Assembly: GCA_041660925.1 (NCBI GenBank)
Contig: JBAZVI010000008.1
Location: 160,642-224,641 of the forward strand
From: Elusimicrobiota bacterium
GTDB lineage: Bacteria; Elusimicrobiota; Elusimicrobia; UBA1565
DNA length: 64,000 bases
Reading direction: 5' to 3'
In this document: in pieces, positions 1 to 7,219 of the stretch
How positions within the stretch are numbered: position 1 is the stretch's first letter
Layout of the letters: each line of letters starts with the position of its first letter
The notes under the pieces: model-generated
What the model was told of the DNA's origin: nothing
Databases searched by the model: none
Seen by the model: the letters and a program-made list of their open reading frames with translations, nothing else
Translations under genes and position numbers: made by a program

Positions 1-3000
1 GGTTGACGCGCCAGGTCGTCGGGAAGGTGTAGTTCCAGTCGGCGCCGACGAGGACGAGCGGGACCGGGGTCGGGATCCAGTGGGTTCCGTAGGAGGCCTG
101 GGTCCAGCCGGCGCCGTCGAAGTCCCAGGAGCCGTCGGTCTCCTGGATGAGGAGCTGGACGTGCGTGTCGCCGTTGGCCGTGCCGACGAGGGCGGAGAGG
201 CCCGCGGGAGCGTAGAAGGGATAGGAGGCCTGCCCCGTAGGCGCGGGCGAGGGGGTCTGGATCGCGCCCGACTGGGCGACGTTGGTGAACTTGAAGCGGA
301 TGTGGTTGCTGTTGTCGCTGTAGGCGTTGAGCGGGTTCTCGACGTTGTTGACGGTGTCGGAGGAGTAGACGATGACGTGGTAGTACTGGTTCGGGGTGAA
401 GCTCACCGTCAGCGGCAGGGTCCAGACGCCGCCGGAGACCTCGAAGAACTTGCGCGCGCCGGTGAAGGAGCCGCCGCTGGGGTCCGTGAGGCAGATGTTC
501 GTGCCCGGGTTCCCGGCGCCGTCATCCTGGCAGATCGCGACGAAGGTCTTGCCGAGCCCGGCGTGCGTGTCGCTCGCGTTGCCGGTGATGCTGGGCACGC
601 CGGTGACCTGGGAGTTGTTGAGAGGCGAGGTGACGGCCGTCGACGGAGCCTGCTTGTCCACCTTGAAGAAGCGCGTGGAGCGGTAGCCCGCGTTCCACTG
701 CGCCTTGATGATGGTGGGCGGGCTCTCCTTGTTGGGGTTCCAGGTGAAGCCGGAGTCCACCGCCGCGTCCTTCCCGCGCACGCGCACGCGATAGTTGCGG
801 CCGGTAATGAGCGACTCCCAGAGCTTGCCCGCGACGCCGATGTCGGTGCTGTAGGTGTAGCTGCCCAGGGTGACCGACATCGGGAGCCAGGACGCCTCCT
901 GCACGCAGGTCTTGTCGAAGGACGTGCCGCCCCAGCAGGACTGGGTGTCGTCGCTGTCCTCGATCTGGACCTCCTCCAGACAGACGTTGGGCGCCCCGCC
1001 GGGCCAGCCGCCCGAGGGTCCGCCGCTCATCGAGCAGGAGGTGTCGGTGCCCCAGCCCAGGCCCGTGGTCGGCTGGTCGACGGCGGTGCTGATGATGACC
1101 GGGAGGCTGTAGCCCGTGTGCGAGGAGTACCAGGTGTCCTCGAGCGGTATGATGAGCGTCGAGGTCGGGGCCTGCGTCTCCCACTGGAACACCGTCGCCA
1201 GCGTCATGGAGGAGGTCTGGTTGACGTAGGTGGCGCTGGTGTTGTCCAAGGCCCAGACGTAGACGTAGAAGGTGTCGGTCGAGCGGCTGTTCCAGAAGTC
1301 GCCGCCCGTCGCGCCGAGGGGGTCGAGCTTCCAGGTCGTGCCCACGATGCTCGTCGCCGCGAGGTCGGCGCGCGAGGCCTGCCAGTTCATCGGCGGCTCC
1401 TGATACCACTTCCAGTCGCTCTGGCGCTGGACCCCGATGCGGACCTCCTTGACCCCGGCGACCTGCGCGCCGATGACGTTGGGCTCGTCGACGACGTAGC
1501 CGGTGAAGTTGTTGGGCAGGGTGACGACGGGGCCGCCGAAAGTCGTTCCGGAGCTGACGCTGAAGTCGGTCTTGAGGTCCGCGTTGCTGTCGAGCATCGG
1601 CGCGGAGTAGTCGAAGATGAATCCCCAGTCCCAGGCGGTCTGGTTGCCGGCGACGTCCTCGATGAGGGCATGGAAGAAGTAGTCGCGCCCGTTGATCCAG
1701 GGCACCGCGGAGGCGAAGGCCACCGCGTACGAGCTCGTCGTGCCGGCGGTCAGCAGGATGTGGCCGGGCTGGCTCGTCCAGGAGGCGTTGGCGACGTCGA
1801 AGGGGTTGTACTGGCGGTTGCCGGAGGAGCCGTTGTAGGTCAGGGTGTAGGAGGCGACCTTGATGCCGGAGCCGGTGCCGTCGTTGAGGTAGAGGCGGAT
1901 GCTCGTCAGGGGGTTCGAGGAGTTCCAGAGGCCGACCGTGGAGCTCGTGTCGAGCAGAACGCTCGTGTCCTGGGCCAAGGTCACCCCCTTCGTGCTGATC
2001 TTGACCTGGAGGATGTTCGGCACCGTGCGGTCGAGGCGCAGGTACTTCGTGTAGCGAGGCCCGGTGTTCGTCCCGGTGGAGTTCCCGGCCGAGTCCGACG
2101 CGTAACTCTCGATCTTATAGATGAGGCCGTCCTGGAAGGCGGCGCCGGTGAAGTCCCAGCTCCAGGACTTGTCCTCCATGGGGTTGACGAGCGAGACCAC
2201 GACCTCCTTCCACATCGCCTCGGGGTCGGCGCCGCCGGCGCTGACGAGCGCGAGGTCGTTCGGGCGCAGGTAGCGCAGCGGCGTGCCCACCGCATCGACC
2301 TCGGTGATGCGCGAGAAGATGTGGGGCAGGTCGTAGGAATCGGCGACGTTGTCCTGGATGTCGCCGCCGATGCTCGAGAAACTGCGCACCCAAGTGGCGC
2401 CCGCACGCGTGTCGGAAAGCCCTGCGGGGGAGGTCAGCGTGAGGGTGGGACAGCTGATGTCGTAGATGAAGGTGGTGTACCCGCTCGTCCCCTTCGTGGA
2501 CTGGTCCACCTGGTGGCCGGCGGCGTCGGCCGCGAACGCCGAGAGCCGGTAGCGGTGGCCGTTCTCCCAGGCCGGGAGCTTGATCTTGGTGCCGCCCCCC
2601 GCCGTTCCGTCGATGGTGACGATGGTCTCGCCGACCTGGGGCGGGCTGAACACGCTCTGCGGCGAGCCCGTGGCATCGGTGGACATCCAGATCTGCCAAC
2701 CGACGGGCCCCTTGTTGCCCGCGGTGCTGAAGGCGACCCAGGTCGTGGGGTCGGAGGGGTTCGTCGTGGCGTCCTGGACCATGAGCTTGCCGGTGGAGAG
2801 ACCGGTGCCGAGGTCGCTGAACTCCACCGCGATGGAGTTGACGGTGTTCGTGGCTCCGGCCACGGGTCGCAGGACGCTGATGGTGGTGGCGTTGCGGTCC
2901 AGGGTCACCGCGCAGGTGCTCACGAAGCCCGTCCGGTAGGGGTCGCCGATGCCGCCGTCGTTGGTGCGCCCGCGCACCGCGATCTCGTAGGGACCATCGG

Positions 3001-5566
3001 CTCCCGCCGTGAAGCCGTCGAAGCCGCCGGGATCGCTCTTGCGCAGCCAGTAGGCGGTGGCGTTCGCCGAGAGCTGGGCCGGGATCCACATGGTCTCGGG
3101 CGTCAGGAACGACGACGCGTCGAGGAACGCCGAGCCGTTCCAGATCTGCCCCGTCTGGGTGTTGATGATGCGCACGTCGGCCGCGGAGATGGTGGACTGA
3201 CCGACGTTGTTGAAGCCCACCGTGCCGCGGATGACGTCGAAGCCGAGGCTGACGCCGGGCGGCGGGGAGGTGATGGTGGCGGTCGGCACGGTGACGTAGA
3301 AGGTGTTCGCCGCGCTCAGCGAGTAGCCCGAGGCGGGGTTGGCCAGCTCGATGGTGTAGGCGCCCGCCGCCGCCGCGGTCGAGATGCGCAGGAAGGCCGT
3401 GACCCCGGTGGCCCCGAAGTAGGTCATGGAGGTCACGGCGATGTCGGGCTCTATGAGGCCTGTGCCCGTGTTGATGAAATTGAGGCGGATGGTGGCGCTG
3501 CTCAGCGGCGCCGTCGTCTCGCCGGTCCAGTTCATGAAGCCGCTGCCGGCGATGCGCAGCGAACGGGACATCCCCTCGGTCCCTTCGTTGCGCAGGATCG
3601 AGCCGCCCGAGACGTAGCCGTTGGTCCCCGGGTCCAGGTCGCCCACGCTGGTGATGCTCGGCGGGTTGATGGCCAGCGACAGCGGGTCGTCGGAGGTAAG
3701 GGCGCGGTCCTTGTCGTAGCGCGAGGGATACTCCTGGCCGTCCGGCATCATGAGGCGCAGGTCGTAGTCGAAGCCGGCGGCCACATAGGTGGAAAGGGTC
3801 AGCGTCGCGCGGAACTGGGTGTCGCTCACATAAGTGAAGGTGCTCGCGATCTCGGTCTGCGACTCGCTGCTTTTGAGGAGGATGAACTTCGGGACCTTCC
3901 CCTGCGCGGGGATGATGCCGTAGCCGAGGTTGGTCCCGGTGAAGGTGAGGTCGAAGGTGGGCCTACTAAGGAAGGCGTCCCGCGCGGAGAGCTGCTCGGT
4001 GGTGCGCACGGTGACGGTGGGGATGGGGAAGGTCGAGGTGATGACCTTGTCGAAGTAGACCTTGTTCGTGTCGTTCCACATGATGGGCATCGGGTCGTTC
4101 GCCTCGCCCCAGAAGCCGAGCTTGGGGAAGGCGAGGTCGGCGCCGGTGACGAAGGTCTTGATGGCGGTGCACTGGTTGGTGCCGGTGAAGGTGCTGCCGC
4201 AGACCATGTAGCGCATCGTGTCCTGGTTGTTGTTCACCCAGAAGAAGTAGAGCTGCTTGGCGACCGAGGCCGTGTTCGGATAGGTGATGCCGACCTCGGG
4301 GTAGAGCAGCGGGAGCGCGCCCACGCCGCCCGTGCCGCTGGTGTCCAGTTCGGTGATCGTGCTGAAGGTCGCCGGAGCGGTGCGGCGGCGATAGGTCACC
4401 CGGCCGTTGTTGTTGATGTAGACGAAGTGGACATAGTCGCTGTTGACCTCGTTGACGGCGGAGGCGCTGTAGCCGTCCTGCTGGTCGATGTTGGCCATCA
4501 GGTAGGGCGGGTTCGTGCCGACGGTGTCGGGGTTGACGCCCGTGTTCGTGGCGTCGCCCATCTCGATCGCGGCCGGCGTGACATGATAGCGGGTCCGGTC
4601 CAGACGCAGGTACGACGCGTCCTGCCCGTTTCCGTTGTCGCCGAAGATGTTGTCGAGGCGCGAGAGGAACAGGGTCTGCGGGATCGTGCCGCTGGGAAGG
4701 ACGGGGACCGCCACGGGCTGCGAGAGGGTGTCCAGCGACATATCCACGCCGGAGGAGCCGGCCGTGACCTCGTTGCAGTAGGTGTAGATGTGCATGGGGT
4801 CGGGAGAGGCGCCGCCCGGCAGGTAGTCGGTGGCGTCCCGGGACAGGTTGGTCAGGACGACGGTGCCCATGCCGTCGAGGGCGGCGAGGTTGCGGTTGGC
4901 GTCCGCGAAGAGCATGACCTGGTCGTTGTTCACCGCCGCGCTCGAGTAGACGACCAGCGCCGTCCTCTGCGCGATCGGGTCCCAAGTCTGGGAGCTGCCG
5001 CTCTCGACGCTCTGGCAGGTGTTCGCGCGGATGGCCATCCTCTGGCGCCGGATGCCGTTGGGGCTCCAGGTGATGGAGCCGTCGGCGCCGAGCGTGCCCC
5101 AGCGCAGGAAGAGCTTGTTGCCGGTCGTGTCGTTGGCGCGGCCGCTGACGAGCGAGCCGCCGCCGCCGATGTTGACGTTGGCGTCGGCGGCCGCGACGTA
5201 GACGCGGTTGAGGTTGGGCGCGTACCAGATGCTCGGGTTGCCCCAGGCCGCGTCGGGCGCGATCTGCAGGAACGGGAAGACGTCGGCCTGGTCGCCCCAG
5301 ACGCCGTTCTCGTCCCGGCCCTTCCAGTCCAGCCCGTCCCTCGAGAAGCGCCACACCGCGCGGTCCGAGGGGATGGCCATGCGGAAGAAGGCCCAGTACC
5401 CCACGCCGGGGACGTAGATGAGGTTGTGCTGGCCGGCATAGCCCGCGCTCGAGCCGCCGGTGCCGAGCACGCGCACGGCCGAGCGCACGGGCGCCGAGAG
5501 GAGCGCCGACAGGAGCAGCAGCCCCGCGGCCAGGAGCACGGGACGGCGGGAGGTCCCGTTAGCCAC
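1..5566 (-). CDS. Large secreted multidomain protein, partial (C-terminus beyond left edge)
   Basis: Reading on the minus strand from a GTG at 5566 gives an uninterrupted frame of 1,855 codons that leaves the window. The start has a GGGAGG Shine-Dalgarno five bases upstream and overlaps the HEAT gene by 8 bp. Residues 1-30 are a signal peptide (basic SRRP, then a Leu/Ala-rich core, then PVRSA). The next ~450 residues look like a sialidase-type beta-propeller or jelly-roll (Trp/Gly/Asp-rich strands such as WGDQADVFPFLQ). After that come Ig-like/Big-type modules with the recurring start 'ITSP...G' and phrases such as SITGNASDTHAGLG, resembling modules in the giant protein at 31-55 kb. Exact function is unknown; a surface or extracellular structural protein is inferred. 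The opposite strand is also open for most of this length, but only this frame has protein-like composition. Confidence 0.85.
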   Translation of the reverse strand, partial: MANGTSRRPVLLAAGLLLLSALLSAPVRSAVRVLGTGGSSAGYAGQHNLIYVPGVGYWAFFRMAIPSDRAVWRFSRDGLDWKGRDENGVWGDQADVFPFLQIAPDAAWGNPSIWYAPNLNRVYVAAADANVNIGGGGSLVSGRANDTTGNKLFLRWGTLGADGSITWSPNGIRRQRMAIRANTCQSVESGSSQTWDPIAQRTALVVYSSAAVNNDQVMLFADANRNLAALDGMGTVVLTNLSRDATDYLPGGASPDPMHIYTYCNEVTAGSSGVDMSLDTLSQPVAVPVLPSGTIPQTLFLSRLDNIFGDNGNGQDASYLRLDRTRYHVTPAAIEMGDATNTGVNPDTVGTNPPYLMANIDQQDGYSASAVNEVNSDYVHFVYINNNGRVTYRRRTAPATFSTITELDTSGTGGVGALPLLYPEVGITYPNTASVAKQLYFFWVNNNQDTMRYMVCGSTFTGTNQCTAIKTFVTGADLAFPKLGFWGEANDPMPIMWNDTNKVYFDKVITSTFPIPTVTVRTTEQLSARDAFLSRPTFDLTFTGTNLGYGIIPAQGKVPKFILLKSSESQTEIASTFTYVSDTQFRATLTLSTYVAAGFDYDLRLMMPDGQEYPSRYDKDRALTSDDPLSLAINPPSITSVGDLDPGTNGYVSGGSILRNEGTEGMSRSLRIAGSGFMNWTGETTAPLSSATIRLNFINTGTGLIEPDIAVTSMTYFGATGVTAFLRISTAAAAGAYTIELANPASGYSLSAANTFYVTVPTATITSPPPGVSLGFDVIRGTVGFNNVGQSTISAADVRIINTQTGQIWNGSAFLDASSFLTPETMWIPAQLSANATAYWLRKSDPGGFDGFTAGADGPYEIAVRGRTNDGGIGDPYRTGFVSTCAVTLDRNATTISVLRPVAGATNTVNSIAVEFSDLGTGLSTGKLMVQDATTNPSDPTTWVAFSTAGNKGPVGWQIWMSTDATGSPQSVFSPPQVGETIVTIDGTAGGGTKIKLPAWENGHRYRLSAFAADAAGHQVDQSTKGTSGYTTFIYDISCPTLTLTSPAGLSDTRAGATWVRSFSSIGGDIQDNVADSYDLPHIFSRITEVDAVGTPLRYLRPNDLALVSAGGADPEAMWKEVVVSLVNPMEDKSWSWDFTGAAFQDGLIYKIESYASDSAGNSTGTNTGPRYTKYLRLDRTVPNILQVKISTKGVTLAQDTSVLLDTSSTVGLWNSSNPLTSIRLYLNDGTGSGIKVASYTLTYNGSSGNRQYNPFDVANASWTSQPGHILLTAGTTSSYAVAFASAVPWINGRDYFFHALIEDVAGNQTAWDWGFIFDYSAPMLDSNADLKTDFSVSSGTTFGGPVVTLPNNFTGYVVDEPNVIGAQVAGVKEVRIGVQRQSDWKWYQEPPMNWQASRADLAATSIVGTTWKLDPLGATGGDFWNSRSTDTFYVYVWALDNTSATYVNQTSSMTLATVFQWETQAPTSTLIIPLEDTWYSSHTGYSLPVIISTAVDQPTTGLGWGTDTSCSMSGGPSGGWPGGAPNVCLEEVQIEDSDDTQSCWGGTSFDKTCVQEASWLPMSVTLGSYTYSTDIGVAGKLWESLITGRNYRVRVRGKDAAVDSGFTWNPNKESPPTIIKAQWNAGYRSTRFFKVDKQAPSTAVTSPLNNSQVTGVPSITGNASDTHAGLGKTFVAICQDDGAGNPGTNICLTDPSGGSFTGARKFFEVSGGVWTLPLTVSFTPNQYYHVIVYSSDTVNNVENPLNAYSDNSNHIRFKFTNVAQSGAIQTPSPAPTGQASYPFYAPAGLSALVGTANGDTHVQLLIQETDGSWDFDGAGWTQASYGTHWIPTPVPLVLVGADWNYTFPTTWRVN

Positions 5567-6233
5567 GGAGCCTCCCGAGCGCCGTCTTCGCCGCCGCGCG
5601 CACCGACGCGTCGGCGTCCTTCGCCGCGGCTTGGAGCGCCGTCTTCGCCCCGGAGGCGCCCTTCCCCACCAGGCCCAGCGCCGTCGCGGCGTAGGCGCGG
5701 ACGTCGGCGTCGGGGTCGGAGAGCGCTTCGGCGAGCGCGGGGACGTGCTTCCTCGCCGCGGGACCGGAGAGCTTGACGAGGGCCTGGCCGCAGTAGAGCC
5801 GCACGTCCGAGCGGCCGCGCAGGCAGGCGAGGAGCCGGGGGGCGTCCTCGACCATGCCGGGCCCGGCGGCGTCGACGACGAGGCCGGCGGCGCGCACGGA
5901 GAGGTCCGGGTCGTCCAGCAGTCCGAAGAGCGGCGCCGTCGCGCGGCGGCCCATGCCGTGGAGGATGGACCCCGCGATGAGGCGGTCGCGGTCCCCGCGC
6001 ATGGCGCCGACCAGGGCCTTCACGTCGGCGTCCTTGAGGCCGGCGACGGCCTTCTCGGCCGCCGCGCGCTCCGGACCCTGGGGGCGGGCGAGGTCGCGCG
6101 CGAGGAGACGCCATTGGGCCGCGGACCGCGCCGCAGCCGCCGGGACGACGGGAGACGCCGAGGGCTCCTCCGCCCGGACGGGGACGGACGAGGCCAGGGT
6201 CGCCAGGAGGAACAATCGGGCGATCGTTACCAT
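5559..6233 (-). CDS. Secreted HEAT-repeat protein
   Basis: A 224-residue protein. I chose ATG 6233 rather than the in-frame ATG 39 bases upstream because the protein then begins with a clean signal peptide (MVTIARLFLLATLASSVPVRA). The rest is alpha-helical HEAT/PBS-lyase-type repeats: units such as LLDDPDLSVRAAGLVVD, ALSDPDADVRAYAATALG and AKDADASVRAAAKTALG recur about every 30 residues. HEAT solenoids are protein-binding scaffolds; no catalytic residues are visible. The stop overlaps the GTG of the large secreted protein by 8 bp, so the two are co-translated and the HEAT protein may assist its partner in the periplasm (inference). No convincing Shine-Dalgarno is seen at either start. Confidence 0.8.
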   Translation of the reverse strand: MVTIARLFLLATLASSVPVRAEEPSASPVVPAAAARSAAQWRLLARDLARPQGPERAAAEKAVAGLKDADVKALVGAMRGDRDRLIAGSILHGMGRRATAPLFGLLDDPDLSVRAAGLVVDAAGPGMVEDAPRLLACLRGRSDVRLYCGQALVKLSGPAARKHVPALAEALSDPDADVRAYAATALGLVGKGASGAKTALQAAAKDADASVRAAAKTALGRLRG

Positions 6234-6383
6234 ACGCGCGTGCGCGCAAATGATAAGGCCTCGGCGTGGCATAGTGGTTACGCTTTTGCGTCGTCCTGCG
6301 GCTTGTCCCTGGGGCTGTGCGTGCCTTCGGGAGCGCGCCCGGCGCGATGCCGTATGGCGAGGATGGGCGCGGGACCGGGCCGG

Positions 6384-6401
6384 GAGGCCCGGGGAGGCCT
6401 C
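6384..6401 (-). terminator. Possible hairpin terminator after the riboswitch-controlled gene
   Basis: Arms GAGGCC and GGCCTC with a 6-base loop lie directly after the stop codon at 6407 on the minus strand. There is no T-run, so intrinsic termination is weakly supported. The remaining spacer up to 6233 shows nothing else clear. Confidence 0.3.
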
Positions 6402-6406
6402 GGGCC

Positions 6407-6913
6407 TCAGCAGCGCAGGGGCAGAGACAGGCGGGCGTCCGGCGAACGGAAGGCGGAGAGGGAGGGCTCGGCGCGGGCGGCGCGGACCGGCAGGACGGTC
6501 GGCGCGGGCGGCACGACGGCCTGGACCCGGGGCTCGCGCAAAGGGGCCAGGGCGGAGGAGGCGTCGCGTGCGGGAGCCGGAGTGTGCGGGACCCTCAGGG
6601 CGCTGTCGAGCACCCCCCCCCGTTCGAGCAGGTCGAGGAGACGGCCTTCGGCACGGCTGGACAGGGAGGCCTCGCGCAGGAGCGCGCGCTGGCCCGCGCG
6701 GAACTCGCGGCCGAGCGCGGCGCGCGAGACGGGCCGGTTATACATGTCGCGCAACTCGATCCCGTCGTCCGCGGCCTCCGCGACGGGGCTCGCGAACAGC
6801 GGGAGGGCCGCGATAAGACAAAACGCCAGAAGCCCCAAAAGCACCCAGAGCTTGCCGGCGTTCTTCTCGGCGTCCATGTTTTTCATGCCCAAACAGGAGC
6901 CCGGCCTCGCCAA
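6407..6913 (-). CDS. Small signal-anchored protein of unknown function, riboswitch-controlled
   Basis: A 168-residue protein if translation starts at TTG 6913, which has GAGGGG eight bases upstream; an ATG at 6886 (protein starting MKNMDAEK) is the alternative but lacks a visible Shine-Dalgarno. The N-terminus carries one hydrophobic segment (KLWVLLGLLAFCLIAALPLF) ending in ASPVAEA, so it is secreted or anchored in the inner membrane. Residues ~50-100 are charged and helical (REFRAGQRALLREASL, RAEGRLLDLLERGG). The tail is Pro/Ala/Arg-rich and ends in LRC. No family recognised. The gene is monocistronic, behind its own strong promoter and a structured leader of about 210-240 nt with c-di-GMP-I riboswitch motifs, which suggests a role in surface, biofilm or motility behaviour (inference). 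Confidence 0.6.
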   Translation of the reverse strand: MARPGSCLGMKNMDAEKNAGKLWVLLGLLAFCLIAALPLFASPVAEAADDGIELRDMYNRPVSRAALGREFRAGQRALLREASLSSRAEGRLLDLLERGGVLDSALRVPHTPAPARDASSALAPLREPRVQAVVPPAPTVLPVRAARAEPSLSAFRSPDARLSLPLRC

Positions 6914-6956
6914 CTATCTTACCCCTCTATCCCGAAGATAGCAAGCTGAGGCCGGG
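6900..6956 (-). promoter_or_regulatory. Leader hairpin enclosing the likely RBS and TTG start (expression platform)
   Basis: On the minus strand the outer arms CCCGGCCTC (6948-6956) and GAGGCCGGG (6900-6908) pair perfectly, and inner arms CTATCTT and AAGATAG also pair. The GAGGGG Shine-Dalgarno lies in the loop and the TTG start lies in the 3' half. A competing small hairpin, CTATC-TTCGG-GATAG, uses the 5' inner arm and would free the 3' inner arm. Mutually exclusive folds around a start site are typical of riboswitch expression platforms; that this one switches is inference. Confidence 0.6.
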
Positions 6957-6974
6957 CCAAATCTTTCTCGTGCC

Positions 6975-7112
6975 AGGTCCGCTGCTTTCGGCAGCCGGGC
7001 TGCGTCCGTGACGCCCCTTGGCTTTGCGCCCCCGGCTCGCGCCGTGCCGCATCCTCGATGCTCTGAGGTCCGGCACGCACCCTGTTCAGGTGCGGGTTTG
7101 CCATTGTCGCTG
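6975..7112 (-). promoter_or_regulatory. Cyclic-di-GMP-I (GEMM)-like riboswitch aptamer
   Basis: The minus-strand leader contains, in order, the GEMM hallmarks: GGCAAACC (7095-7102), a GNRA-capped hairpin CGGC-GCGA-GCCG, GCAAAGCC (7020-7027), a second hairpin GCGTC-ACG-GACGC, and AGCCCGGCTGCCG (6989-7001). The GNRA loop plus its downstream receptor hairpin match the family's tertiary dock. Unusual: about 50 nt containing two extra hairpins separate the GGCAAACC element from the GNRA stem, where the elements are normally adjacent. A 3' hairpin GCTGC-CGAAA-GCAGC overlaps the last element and could be the alternative fold. Whether it binds c-di-GMP or cGAMP (GEMM-Ib) cannot be decided by eye. Confidence 0.65.
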
Positions 7113-7130
7113 CAACTTCCCTTCCCGACT

Positions 7131-7158
7131 AGTATAACCCCGGCGCTTGATTTGTCAA
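7131..7158 (-). promoter_or_regulatory. Near-consensus sigma-70 promoter for the riboswitch leader
   Basis: On the minus strand TTGACA (7153-7158) and TATACT (7131-7136) are separated by 16 bp. Transcription would start around 7123-7125, just before the riboswitch motifs. It is one of the two best promoters in the window and makes the 6407-6913 gene independent of the operon ending at 7220. Confidence 0.8.
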
Positions 7159-7219
7159 GACCCAAACCCGAAACGCCTCGCTCAGAGCTGTTTTCTCGTC
7201 GATGAGCGCGGGCGTGCGG

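Noticed and set aside
80..5776. A 1,898-codon open frame on the plus strand.
   Set aside because: It is antisense to the secreted protein gene; its translation is low-complexity Gly/Val/Arg/Asp-rich, as expected for the complement of a high-GC gene. No signal, domain or start-site support.
6259..6300. tRNA-like string GGCGTGGCATAGTGGTTACGC on the plus strand.
   Set aside because: The D-loop look is present, but no D stem, anticodon stem or T arm can be folded from the sequence that follows.
6914..7205. Short ORFs on both strands in the leader region.
   Set aside because: They overlap the riboswitch and hairpins, have no Shine-Dalgarno, and encode Arg/Pro-rich peptides.
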